Assembly (NCBI RefSeq): GCF_000745315.1
Contig: NZ_JQNQ01000001.1
Coordinates: forward strand, 744,001-808,000
DNA length: 64,000 nucleotides
Direction: 5' to 3'
From: Salegentibacter sp. Hel_I_6
GTDB lineage: Bacteria; Bacteroidota; Bacteroidia; Flavobacteriales; Flavobacteriaceae
Shown piece after piece: positions 9,166 to 17,941 of the stretch. Within the stretch, counting starts at the first letter, position 1. Each line of letters begins with the position of its first letter. The notes beneath the pieces are model-generated. The model did no database searches. It saw only the letters and a list, made by a program, of their open reading frames with translations, and was not told the origin of the DNA. Position numbers and translations under genes: made by a program.

Positions 9166-10220
9166 AATTTATAAGATTCGAAGGTAAATGAACCCACATT
9201 TTGAAGGGCTAAATCTGGACCGGGCTGTTTCAAATAAACTTTTAAGTCACGGTACAGCCTTTCTAGTGGATGGTTTTCCATAAAACCCTGTACCCCTATA
9301 GCATGCTCGGCTAATGAAAGGATATTTTCTGAAATTTCTAAAATTGCACATCTCATCATATTTGCAAAATTCACTATTTCTTCAGGCGAATATTTTTCAG
9401 GGAAGTCATATATTTTTTGCGACTTTTCTAACCAGAATTTGCCCGATTGAATTTGTATGGCCATCATCCCCATACGGTGTTGTTGATAGGGATCTTTTGT
9501 TCTTTTTTGCAATCTCAAATGATCTAAGGCTGAAATCAATACGGCTTCAGCTCCGCCTAATTGAACTGCCGCAAAACGCATCGCTCCTCCTGAAAACCAG
9601 GGTTCCTCGTGATACACGTTTTGCCTGCCTAATAAATTTTCTGAAGAGATTTCAATTCCTGTAAAATCTATTCGGCAGCTTACAGAGTTTTTCATTCCCA
9701 TAGGTTGCCATAAAGTCCAGTCTTCCTTCAACTGTGGAAAATCTTTGAGTGGAACTATAAAAAGTTGTTTGGCAGTATTGATTTCAGCTGTTACTATTGC
9801 ATAATCAATATGAAGCCCTCCAGAGCAGAAAGTTTTTGCTCCTTCCAAATAAAATGAATCTTTATGCTTCCTGGCGGTGACGACTTCAGCATGTTTTTCG
9901 GTGTTCCATACTCCAAATAATTTCCCTTTTTTAACTTTCTGAAAATAAAAATTCTGCTGGGTTAAAGACCCATAGTCTTCAATAAGCTTAATCGCGTTTA
10001 TATGCCCTTCGTAAATGCGGCCAACAGATAGGCTGGCTTTTCCTATTTCAAACAAGTAAGTAAAAACAGATAATTGCTTCTCATTCTCCTGAAAAGTATA
10101 TGGTAAACTAATTTGAAGTAAACCCATTTTATGCAGCGAGGTAAAAATTTTTTTGGGGAAGTGACGAGAATCATCAGGTAATTGGGTACAAAGCGCATTA
10201 ATTTTTGAGAATTCTGGCAT
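9162..10220 (-). CDS. Acyl-CoA dehydrogenase family protein
   Basis: The 352-residue protein shows the flavoprotein features of acyl-CoA dehydrogenases: a helical N-terminal domain, a middle beta domain (KTFCSGGLHIDYAIVTAE), and a C-terminal helical bundle ending GVQGFMENHPLERLYRDLK, the usual cofactor and tetramer contact region. It is somewhat shorter than the typical 380 residues. It is the first gene of the operon with the deacetylase/methyltransferase. In such a setting it may oxidise a fatty-acyl or amino-acyl chain on a small molecule rather than take part in beta-oxidation; this is inference. Confidence 0.8.
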   Translation of the reverse strand: MPEFSKINALCTQLPDDSRHFPKKIFTSLHKMGLLQISLPYTFQENEKQLSVFTYLFEIGKASLSVGRIYEGHINAIKLIEDYGSLTQQNFYFQKVKKGKLFGVWNTEKHAEVVTARKHKDSFYLEGAKTFCSGGLHIDYAIVTAEINTAKQLFIVPLKDFPQLKEDWTLWQPMGMKNSVSCRIDFTGIEISSENLLGRQNVYHEEPWFSGGAMRFAAVQLGGAEAVLISALDHLRLQKRTKDPYQQHRMGMMAIQIQSGKFWLEKSQKIYDFPEKYSPEEIVNFANMMRCAILEISENILSLAEHAIGVQGFMENHPLERLYRDLKVYLKQPGPDLALQNVGSFTFESYKL

Positions 10221-10362
10221 AGCTATAAATTAATTTAATGATAAAAAGTTATCTAATTCTGCTATTAATTTCCAATTAAAATTCATCTTAGATTGTTTTC
10301 ATCAAATTAATTTTTCAAATAATTTCATCATTATTCTAATGATTTGAATGTATTGTAAACAT

Positions 10363-10638
10363 TCAAAATACGGATGCTGTGGAAGGCATTAAATAAATCT
10401 CGTTTATATTACTTGAAGCTTTTTCCTCATACTTTATTTTAATTTTAAAGCTACTTTCATCCTCTTCCATATAAAACTCACCTGATTCACAGTTAAAACC
10501 ACCATCTGTCGTGAAAGAAACACAAAGAATGGTCTTTTCCTTAATTTTCTCTATAATTTTTAATTCATTTTTGGACAGCCGGTACTTTTCCTTCAAGTGT
10601 TCAATTACCTCCCAATGCTTTTCCTGTGTACTTTTCAT
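10363..10638 (-). CDS. Hypothetical protein, 91 residues
   Basis: A small protein with an N-terminal helical half (EVIEHLKEKYRLSKNELKIIEKIKEK) and a beta-rich C-terminal half ending in LMPSTASVF. No signal peptide or membrane helix. I do not recognise a family. It is followed on the same strand by the acyl-CoA dehydrogenase gene 143 bp further on and preceded by a membrane protein gene 43 bp upstream, so it may be cotranscribed with the latter. Confidence 0.5.
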   Translation of the reverse strand: MKSTQEKHWEVIEHLKEKYRLSKNELKIIEKIKEKTILCVSFTTDGGFNCESGEFYMEEDESSFKIKIKYEEKASSNINEIYLMPSTASVF

Positions 10639-10680
10639 AGTTTCAAATTTGAATTTTTGTTCTAGAACAAAGACTGTATT

Positions 10681-11226
10681 TTATTGAGAATTAGAAGTCT
10701 CTTTCTCGCGCTCTCCTGAAATTAAATGATGATCATTCTTTAAACCAACTATATAAATAATATTTGTGAGTGTGTTATACAGCATGAGAACTACGGTAAT
10801 CATTATTCCACTCAAAATAGAAGAAGTAATTAAACTACTCCAGTAAACTGTAGAAAACCATGAAATAGGCACATTGTCTGCCTTGGTAATAGGAATATTA
10901 AAGAACTGGAACACAATTAAAGCTCCCACCAATAGAATAGTATCAATTTTGGCAATATCAAGTACCTGGTAATAATGATCACTTTTCAATTTAGAATCTG
11001 TTCCAGTACTAATTCCTAATAAGGTTAACAGTAATGTAAGGATAGTAGCAGAAGCCAGTATAATTGTATTACATAACATGTTTAGTCCCTCATGCGAAGA
11101 GGTTATTAATCTCTTAGCTTCATAACCAGACACCTGCCCTAATAGAAAAACTCCAAGTCCAGTAAATAGCGTAGCAACAAGCCCCCCAAATATTGCCTTT
11201 TGGTTTTCCCTAAAAAACTTAATCAT
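10681..11226 (-). CDS. Four-helix integral membrane protein of unknown function
   Basis: The 181 residues contain four strong hydrophobic segments near residues 12-32, 50-72, 92-112 and 125-148, with a charged C-terminal tail (EREKETSNSQ). I recognise no family. It sits 50 bp downstream of the YqcI/YcgG-type gene on the same strand and may share its transcript. Confidence 0.6.
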   Translation of the reverse strand: MIKFFRENQKAIFGGLVATLFTGLGVFLLGQVSGYEAKRLITSSHEGLNMLCNTIILASATILTLLLTLLGISTGTDSKLKSDHYYQVLDIAKIDTILLVGALIVFQFFNIPITKADNVPISWFSTVYWSSLITSSILSGIMITVVLMLYNTLTNIIYIVGLKNDHHLISGEREKETSNSQ

Positions 11227-11276
11227 AAAATCTACTTTCTTTTATACTGTTTAAAACTCAAGCGAGAACTAAAGAT

Positions 11277-11921
11277 TTACCGGTGAAATGGACATACCCA
11301 ATCTTTATCAGTTGCTTTTCCGCTATATTGCCTGGCTTCACTATTTTCCCCGAAATCTTCCAACATAGGATTTACACTTCCTTGTAAGGAGATATCACGT
11401 TCTCTAATCTTATCTCTAACATTATGGTAAACTCCCATTTCACGCAGTTTCTCAAACTGGGTATGAAAATTAAAGGCTATAGAAGGATAAGGACTTCTTC
11501 TTGCTAATCTGGAACTTTTAGGATGCAAGCCTACTACATAAAAAGCACGTCCCGCGAGGCTGAAACTAAAATTATCATCTTCCGGATTTTTACTTACCGT
11601 AGGATCCCAGGGATGGTTATCAATTTTCTTTAATTCTGAAAGTTGGTTCCACAAACTCATTTCAAATTCGTCCTCATCAGTAACTTTAGTGTCAGAAAAT
11701 ACGGCCATAAATGATTGAAAATCATTAGATTCAAAATCATAGCCTTTAATATAATCTTCCAGGTCCTTTAAAAGTTTTTCTGTTGTTGCTGCCTGCCCTA
11801 TATTTTTATAATCCTTAATTATTATATTTTCCTGGGTAAAAACAGTTTGTGCCATTAGGCACGGATGGTTCTCATCAAGAATCCATTCATCATATTTAGA
11901 TTTTAAGCTCTTCTTCATCAT
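11277..11921 (-). CDS. YqcI/YcgG (GntA-like) family protein, probable heme-dependent N-oxygenase
   Basis: The 214-residue protein matches the YqcI/YcgG family layout: an N-terminal HPCLMAQTVF segment, a central FAGRAFYVVGLHPKSSRLARR-like block (here SLAGRAFYVVGLHPKSS), a following SPYPSIAFNFHTQFEKLR with its conserved His, and a C-terminal WVCPFHR. The family includes GntA, a heme enzyme that N-hydroxylates a guanidine-type substrate in guanitoxin synthesis. Most relatives have no assigned substrate, and none can be assigned here. No membrane segments. Family assignment is firm; activity is inferred. Confidence 0.75.
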   Translation of the reverse strand: MMKKSLKSKYDEWILDENHPCLMAQTVFTQENIIIKDYKNIGQAATTEKLLKDLEDYIKGYDFESNDFQSFMAVFSDTKVTDEDEFEMSLWNQLSELKKIDNHPWDPTVSKNPEDDNFSFSLAGRAFYVVGLHPKSSRLARRSPYPSIAFNFHTQFEKLREMGVYHNVRDKIRERDISLQGSVNPMLEDFGENSEARQYSGKATDKDWVCPFHR

Positions 11922-11947
11922 TTCTTAATTACATTGAAATTTAAATT

Positions 11948-12097
11948 TCCCCATTTAGGCAAGAAAGCCTGTGCGTTTTCGCGGATGATTTTAACGATAT
12001 CACTCTTATTAAGAAATGTTTAACTCGAACTGCTGAAAATTTAGGAAACTATGTTAATAAATTAGATCTCTCATCAAAAAAACAGGCTAATGATTAA
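11948..12097 (+). other. Coding-like tail without a start codon
   Basis: A frame of about 49 codons, opened by a stop just upstream and lacking an ATG, reads RQESLCVFADDFNDITLIKK and onward to a TAA that overlaps the ATG of the AraC gene. Residue use looks protein-like. It may be the last piece of a deleted gene that was translationally coupled to the regulator. Not recognised; could be chance. Confidence 0.25.
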
Positions 12098-13106
12098 TAT
12101 TGCGATTAAGGGGATTGCTGCAAATGAAGTTATTACCGCACTATCTGAGGGATTAGATAGTGATTGGAAAAATAATTACGGAGAGTACTCCCTGAATATT
12201 AAAGCAGATAAAGGAGAAGGGTTTATCTCAGGAATAAACTTCCCTAATGGAGTGGGATTATATAAATTTAACCTGAAACTTAATGATGAATATTGCCTGG
12301 ACTTCTGTTCTAAACAGATACAGCCCTTTAAATTTATCTATCTAACAGCGGGGAAGATTCAGCATCAATTTAGAGATGAAGACTGTACTCACAATATTAA
12401 GGAGGGACAATCTTTAATTCTGGGAGCCAATTATAAAAGTGGAAATAAAATATATCTTCCAAAAAATGAAGATATCCAACTTATTTTATTAGATATCGAC
12501 CGAAAAAAATTTGTAGAACAACTCACTTTTCCCCTTGAAGATATGGAGTACATCTATCACGATATTTTTGCCGATACAAACGCAATAAGAACCATTTATC
12601 ATCATACCCAATATAGCCTGAAGATGTCTCACCTGGTTAACGAACTGAATACCATAAATTTAAAAGGTATAGAACGAACCAGTTTCCATGGTGCTAAAGC
12701 ATTAGAACTTCTAACTTATATGCTAATGCTATATAAAGACGATTCTCAAAATAAAGATCATCAAAATATTCTTAGACAGGAAGACCTAAAAAAAATAAAG
12801 CATGTTATTATCAAAATTGACAGGAATATTGAAGATGTAGGTAACATTACTTCAATGGCTACCGAGGCAGGAATTAGTGAAACTAAACTTAGGGAAGGCT
12901 TTCAAATTCTTTTCAATAATACAATCCACGGCTATATCCAGGAGAGAAGACTGGAATACGCTATGAAATTATTACTGAAAAGTGACAAAACTATTAGTGA
13001 GATTGTATATGCAATTGGCTTAAACAGCCGGAGCCATTTCTCCAAAATTTTTAAAGAGCGATATGGAGTGCCTCCAAAAACTATACGTCAAAATAATAAG
13101 CAATGA
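12090..13106 (+). CDS. AraC family transcriptional regulator, paralogue A
   Basis: The 338-residue protein ends in a double helix-turn-helix AraC domain (residues about 240-335). It includes MATEAGISETKLREGFQILF and the family signature ISEIVYAIGLNSRSHFSKIF with FKERYGVPPK. The N-terminal 200 residues form a beta-rich domain with a GEGFISGINFPNGVGLYKF segment that recurs in the two AraC proteins at 17942-20026. Ligand unknown. It overlaps the following DUF3891 gene by 4 bp, so the two are an operon. Confidence 0.85.
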   Translation: MINIAIKGIAANEVITALSEGLDSDWKNNYGEYSLNIKADKGEGFISGINFPNGVGLYKFNLKLNDEYCLDFCSKQIQPFKFIYLTAGKIQHQFRDEDCTHNIKEGQSLILGANYKSGNKIYLPKNEDIQLILLDIDRKKFVEQLTFPLEDMEYIYHDIFADTNAIRTIYHHTQYSLKMSHLVNELNTINLKGIERTSFHGAKALELLTYMLMLYKDDSQNKDHQNILRQEDLKKIKHVIIKIDRNIEDVGNITSMATEAGISETKLREGFQILFNNTIHGYIQERRLEYAMKLLLKSDKTISEIVYAIGLNSRSHFSKIFKERYGVPPKTIRQNNKQ

Positions 13107-13840
13107 TAGTAAACCCGACCAACGAGGGGTGGGAAATATTTTCTCATTCCAGCCATGGCTTGTTAGCAGGTAAAATTGCAAATGAACTCCAGGATAAATA
13201 CAAGAATAAAAACTGGGTAGCTACTCTTGCAGCAATCATTGAACACGATGATAGACAATTAGAATTTGATGAGAAAAATTATTTAACTAATACCGGTGCC
13301 CCTAAAGATTTTTTACTTGAAAAGAGAAATGTTGAGGAGATAATAAAACGTTCAAAAAGATTACTTCAACAGGCTGAAGGAAAATCTACCTGGATCGCTA
13401 TGTTAATTGTTCATCACTTAATTTTCATCTATAAAGAAATGGCCAGCGAGAAAAAGACAATTTCAAATTTCCTGGAAAAATTAGAAAAAAAAGAGCAACA
13501 ATATATTAAAAACCAAAACCTTAGTTGGGAGGAAGTAGATTCAATTTATCAGGTTATGGTCTTTTCAGATAGGTGCTCTTTAATTCTCTGCCAGAACGCC
13601 GTACCTACTAAAAGCAGGCTACTGGAAGTTAACACAAGTATTAATGATCAAACTTTCTGGATTTCAGAAAAATCAACAAAAGAACTAAAAATAGAGCCCT
13701 GGATTTTTCGGTCCAAACATTTTACCATAAACGCAGAATATAAAATGATAGAAAAAAATTCTTTTTCTTCTAATAAAGAATTTAAAAAGCTCCTTGAAGC
13801 CAGTAAAGTAAAATTTAAAACCTGGAATTTCAGCAAATGA
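13103..13840 (+). CDS. DUF3891 family protein
   Basis: The 245-residue protein starts with the DUF3891 pattern HSSHGLLAGKIANEL and has the conserved AAIIEHDDRQLEF stretch. The His and Asp residues resemble an HD-type metal site, but no activity is known for the family. A second histidine pair (IVHHLIF) lies near residue 107. It is translationally coupled to the AraC regulator by an ATGA overlap, so it is likely under the same control. Confidence 0.7.
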   Translation: MIVNPTNEGWEIFSHSSHGLLAGKIANELQDKYKNKNWVATLAAIIEHDDRQLEFDEKNYLTNTGAPKDFLLEKRNVEEIIKRSKRLLQQAEGKSTWIAMLIVHHLIFIYKEMASEKKTISNFLEKLEKKEQQYIKNQNLSWEEVDSIYQVMVFSDRCSLILCQNAVPTKSRLLEVNTSINDQTFWISEKSTKELKIEPWIFRSKHFTINAEYKMIEKNSFSSNKEFKKLLEASKVKFKTWNFSK

Positions 13841-13886
13841 TCTACATATTTGCTTTTATTAAAAGAAATAATTGGATTAAGCAAGC

Positions 13887-14786
13887 TTATGTTTTATAAC
13901 TCTGAGATTTGTTTCTATTGGTTAAGAAAACACCGAAGAAAACTACTAATATTCCCACGACATCCATAATTTTTATACTATCCCCAAAGGCCATCCAGGC
14001 CATGAACATCGTTACAGGTGGACCAAGATAAAATAGACTTGCAACCTTAGTAGCGTCCAGCCTATCAATTAACTTCAACATCACAATATATGCTCCTAGG
14101 GAAACCGCCAGCACTAGCCATACCATTGCGAATGTAAATTTCGGAACCCACTTAGCCTCTAAATCTTCAATAAAAATGGCTGGGAAAGCTAATGCAAGCA
14201 TTGTAGCTAAACTTTGGTAAAAAAGGGTTTGGGCTATTGATAACTTTTCTTTTTTATTATTAATATCAATCTTTCTTTGAATCAAAGTCGCAATTGTAAT
14301 TGCTATAACGGAGACTAAGGGTATAAGATAGCCGAAAATTGCACCCGACTTGTTAAAATCTATTCGAAAAGCTACCGTAATTATCACACCAATAAAGCCT
14401 ACTATTAATCCCACCCATTGGTATAAATTGGTTTTTTCTTTGGTAACATAGCTGGAAAGTGCACCCGTGGCTAGAGGCTGCAGTGCAACAATCAAAGCCA
14501 CAATACCTGCCGGCACCTCAGTATCCAGAGCTAATAACACACAGGTTAACCAAACGCCGTGAGCTAGAAAACCAATTAGCATATTTAAGCCTGTCACCTT
14601 CCACCCGAACCATTTAAACCTTTTTCTTACTAGTAAGTATAAAGCCAAAAGAAAAGTGACTGCCAGATATCTTAGAAAGATTAAGGTATATGGACCTGTA
14701 TAGGGAAGTCCATACTCAGCTCCAATAAACCCAGAATTCCATAATAAGATGAAAGCTACTATTAATAAAATGGTACTTCTTTTCAT
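13887..14786 (-). CDS. EamA/DMT family transporter
   Basis: The 299 residues hold ten hydrophobic helices in two repeats, the usual layout of the drug/metabolite transporter superfamily. The first repeat has WNSGFIGAEYGLPYTGPYTLIFLRY and the second ends MDVVGILVVFFGVFLTNR. It would export small metabolites across the inner membrane; the substrate cannot be inferred. It converges with the DUF3891 gene, with a 46-bp gap. Confidence 0.8.
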   Translation of the reverse strand: MKRSTILLIVAFILLWNSGFIGAEYGLPYTGPYTLIFLRYLAVTFLLALYLLVRKRFKWFGWKVTGLNMLIGFLAHGVWLTCVLLALDTEVPAGIVALIVALQPLATGALSSYVTKEKTNLYQWVGLIVGFIGVIITVAFRIDFNKSGAIFGYLIPLVSVIAITIATLIQRKIDINNKKEKLSIAQTLFYQSLATMLALAFPAIFIEDLEAKWVPKFTFAMVWLVLAVSLGAYIVMLKLIDRLDATKVASLFYLGPPVTMFMAWMAFGDSIKIMDVVGILVVFFGVFLTNRNKSQSYKT

Positions 14787-15187
14787 ATCAGGTATTCAAA
14801 TTTTTTCAGGTAATTCAATCTCTAGAATTCCGAAATTGAATAGATCTTAATAGCTAAATTAAGACTTAGAAAAAGGCATCATGGAGGAGAAGCTGCTAAA
14901 ATATGCATAACAACATTTTAAACATTTCTTAAAATAAATACAAGTCAATTATAATTGTAGATTCTTGACTCTGGAAAAGAAAAACGTATCATCTTCCTTC
15001 GTAAATCTAACTGGCAAACCAGAAAAGTATCTTTACTAAAGATGGTTTATGAAATAATATGAGTATGTAGTTCGAGAAATTCAATCTATGGCTAATTGGA
15101 AATCATAGTATTATAAAAGTTCTTGAATCTAAAAGAACGCAGTGATATATTAGTCCTTAAGTGAGAATTATAAATTATAAGAACTCC
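14787..15187. other. Intergenic region, no gene seen
   Basis: About 400 bp of AT-rich sequence between the transporter start and the DsbA-like stop. No open frame with coding character, no strong hairpin and no repeat was found. Confidence 0.5.
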
Positions 15188-15898
15188 TCAAATACAATCC
15201 CCATCTGTAGCACAAGAATCTCCTTCAGTAGTTTTTAGATTGTTCTTGTAAGCTTGATCTTCATTCCATGCTTTTTCAAGGGTTTGTAGAAAGGCTTCTG
15301 AAGGCTGGGCACCAGAAATACCATATTTATCATCAATAACAAAAAAAGGCACTCCCCTAACTCCAATATTCCGCGCTTCTAGTTCATCCTGTTTAACCTC
15401 ATAACCAAAAGCATCAGAGGCCAGGGTATCCTTTATTTCTGTACTATTTAATCCAATTGAGCTAGCTAATCCTTCTAAGACTATGGAGTCATCTATATTT
15501 ATACTTTCAACAAAATGAGCTTTAAATAGTTCTTCCTTTACTTCATTATCTAATCCTTTAGATTTGGCTAATTGAATGAGCCTATGCGCCTTATAGGAGT
15601 TAGCCAAAACCGAATTTTCAAGATTAAAATTGAGGCCTACTTCCGCAGCCATTGCCTTGGCTCCACTAAACATTTGTAGCGCTTGCTCTTTGCTTACACC
15701 TTTCGCCTTTGTAAAATAATCCAGCATGCTTACATTGGGGTCTGTTTTAAGTGTAGGATCCAGCTGATAACTTTTCCATTCTACTTCTACCTCATCTTTA
15801 CCTTGAAAATCTGCCAGGGCATTTTCAAATTTTTTCTTTCCTATATAACAAAACGGACATCTAACATCCGACCAGATTTTAACCTTCATATTCCTCAA
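15188..15898 (-). CDS. FrnE-like DsbA family oxidoreductase
   Basis: A 236-residue thioredoxin-fold protein with the active site CPFC at residues 14-17 (SDVRCPFCYIGKKKFE), a large helical insert, and the cis-Pro loop GVRGVPFFVIDDKYGISGAQ. These are typical of the FrnE/2-hydroxychromene isomerase-like DsbA subgroup. It has no signal peptide, so it acts in the cytoplasm. The C-terminus carries two extra Cys residues (DSCATDGDCI). Substrate unknown. Confidence 0.85.
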   Translation of the reverse strand: MRNMKVKIWSDVRCPFCYIGKKKFENALADFQGKDEVEVEWKSYQLDPTLKTDPNVSMLDYFTKAKGVSKEQALQMFSGAKAMAAEVGLNFNLENSVLANSYKAHRLIQLAKSKGLDNEVKEELFKAHFVESINIDDSIVLEGLASSIGLNSTEIKDTLASDAFGYEVKQDELEARNIGVRGVPFFVIDDKYGISGAQPSEAFLQTLEKAWNEDQAYKNNLKTTEGDSCATDGDCI

Positions 15899-16081
15899 TT
15901 TCTACAATTAGACGTGATATTCAAATTAACTTTCATTTATAAAGTGTTTTAAATATAGATAACTATTTGCGATTCGATGATCTACATTTTTAAATTTTGT
16001 TAACACAAATTATTCAATACTTATTAAAATTAGCTAAAGGTTAAATGTATTTATTGATCTCTTTGCAAGTACTATTAAAAG

Positions 16082-16603
16082 TTGGTGTTAAATAACTATT
16101 TCGAGAATAGGATTTCCTTTTTTCCGATTAATTTAGAATTGTTTAATCATCTAATTATTCTCGTTTTGAATCAACAAGAGCTAGAAGACTTAAAGGAGAT
16201 TTATATTCTTAACTATAAATGGGGAGTATTTTATAAGCAATGTGTGCTAACCGCAAATAAACCATTCATCAAAGAGATTTATAAAAAGTTGATCTGCCAG
16301 AAAAAGAACTTTATTAATCTCTTACAATCTCAAATGCTTAAAAAAGTAGATAAAGATTATCTTCAAAAATTACATTTAGAATGCAGGGAGGAGCTAAAAG
16401 TTTTGCAACAAAAATTCCCTCCTGAATTAAATAATAAACACAGCTTATTATGCTGTCACGTAGAAAAAAAATTACATCAAAAATATTGCGACTCACTTGG
16501 GAATATAAAGGATGGTAAAATTAGGGCTCTTTTATTATCCCAAAAACATCAGTTAAACTTAATATTAAAAGAGACAGAAAAAATTGAAAAGTATTTAATT
16601 TAA
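16082..16603 (+). CDS. Hypothetical helical protein, possibly DUF2383/PA2169-like
   Basis: The 173 residues are almost wholly helical. Spacing such as ELEDLKEIYILNYKWGVFYKQC, QKKNFINLLQSQ and a last helix SQKHQLNLILKETEKIEKYL resembles the four-helix-bundle PA2169/DUF2383 family. The match is loose and I hold it as a possibility only. The longest frame starts with TTG at 16082; an in-frame ATG is absent near the start, so the N-terminus is uncertain. Confidence 0.5.
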   Translation: MVLNNYFENRISFFPINLELFNHLIILVLNQQELEDLKEIYILNYKWGVFYKQCVLTANKPFIKEIYKKLICQKKNFINLLQSQMLKKVDKDYLQKLHLECREELKVLQQKFPPELNNKHSLLCCHVEKKLHQKYCDSLGNIKDGKIRALLLSQKHQLNLILKETEKIEKYLI

Positions 16604-16775
16604 GGCTTTTAGGTAGAAAGATGCTAATGAAGTAGAGAATTTAAGGGGGTTTCTTTTATTACGTCTTTTTACCTATTTTTTTAATTTCATTTTTAGAACA
16701 AGCATATTAAGGTAATTAGTTGCTTATACCCCTAAGTAAAAAATAAAATGACTCTTTTAAAAAAAAGAATAAATA

Positions 16776-17834
16776 TTAAGCAGTTTTAAAAGTATAAATT
16801 TTATTTACTAAATCTGATAAGGCTAACATTTCAGTTTCTGTCTGTACATTGTAACGCTTATCAGTTTTTAAACTCCATATCCATTCTTTACTTGCCGCAT
16901 CTACATAAACATCTGGCGGAGAACTAATAATTTGGGTATCTTGATTTCTGAATTGTTGCACAATAAGATCATTTTCTTTGTCGCCATTATTACGCAGGCT
17001 TAGCAGTCCTTTTTCCCCGTGAAAATCGGCTTCCATAACCTGGGGTTTACTCTGAGGAAGATTTGTAGAACATCGCAAATTAATTAAGATCCCTGTCTTT
17101 GTGATTAAAGTCACCAAAAAATAATCTTCACATAAGGGTGGTAAAATACGTTCGATCTTTTTTCCATTTTTATATGGTATAGCATTCAGGTAGCTTATTT
17201 CAGGATAATTTAAAACCTTTAAAGCAATATCTAACATATGGATTCCCGTATCCATAAACGCGCCATAAAAGTTCGTCTTATTGCTTTTACAAAGATTTTT
17301 ATTTAGTTTTTTATTCTTATAAAAAGTAAGATCTATCTGGCTAATTTTCCCCAGACTTCCTTTTTTAATATTTTCATTGAGTTCTAAAAATGCCCTGGTA
17401 AACCGAAGTGGAAGATCAAAACATATTAAAATATTTTTGCGCCTCGCCGTTTCAAATAAAAGTTTTAGACCTTCTTTTTGATTCAAGAAATTAGCATTAC
17501 AAAAAAAAGACTTGGTAATATCTAATTTCCCCTGATACTTTTTAAGTTTAAGATCAAGAAAATCTGCTAATACAATTCCGTTTCTGGCTTTTTTAAAGAA
17601 ATCGCTTTCCAGGGAGTAAAAGTTCTCATTAGGAATAATTTCTAATAATTCCTGGCGGCCTCTAATTTTCTGGTCAAGGACTATAAAATTAATATCCAGT
17701 TCAGAATTCCTATTAAGCCTTGAAATACCCTCAGTACCCAATCTATCGGGGCCAATTAAGCCAATATTTACCCGTTCCTCATGCTCAACCATGCTATGTA
17801 AATTTAAAGCATTATTCCGGTGCCTCCAGGTCAT
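16776..17834 (-). CDS. Gfo/Idh/MocA family oxidoreductase-like protein
   Basis: The 352-residue protein has an N-terminal Rossmann-type start (VNIGLIGPDRLGTEGISRL) and a C-terminal alpha/beta domain with the family segment FMDTGIHMLDIALKVLNYPE. The dinucleotide motif is degenerate (GPDRLG instead of GxGxxG). The usual EKP catalytic triplet is replaced by DLPLRF (CFDLPLRFTR), so NAD(P)-dependent catalysis is doubtful. It stands alone on the minus strand. I would read it as a diverged family member of unknown substrate. Confidence 0.65.
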   Translation of the reverse strand: MTWRHRNNALNLHSMVEHEERVNIGLIGPDRLGTEGISRLNRNSELDINFIVLDQKIRGRQELLEIIPNENFYSLESDFFKKARNGIVLADFLDLKLKKYQGKLDITKSFFCNANFLNQKEGLKLLFETARRKNILICFDLPLRFTRAFLELNENIKKGSLGKISQIDLTFYKNKKLNKNLCKSNKTNFYGAFMDTGIHMLDIALKVLNYPEISYLNAIPYKNGKKIERILPPLCEDYFLVTLITKTGILINLRCSTNLPQSKPQVMEADFHGEKGLLSLRNNGDKENDLIVQQFRNQDTQIISSPPDVYVDAASKEWIWSLKTDKRYNVQTETEMLALSDLVNKIYTFKTA

Positions 17835-17941
17835 TTAAACCTTAAGAATACTGCGATAAATTAAAAGTAGCTACAAGGAGAAAAATTATGTATAACAATT
17901 AAAACAAAGTATAACAAAATTGAAAATACAATAGCAAAGCT

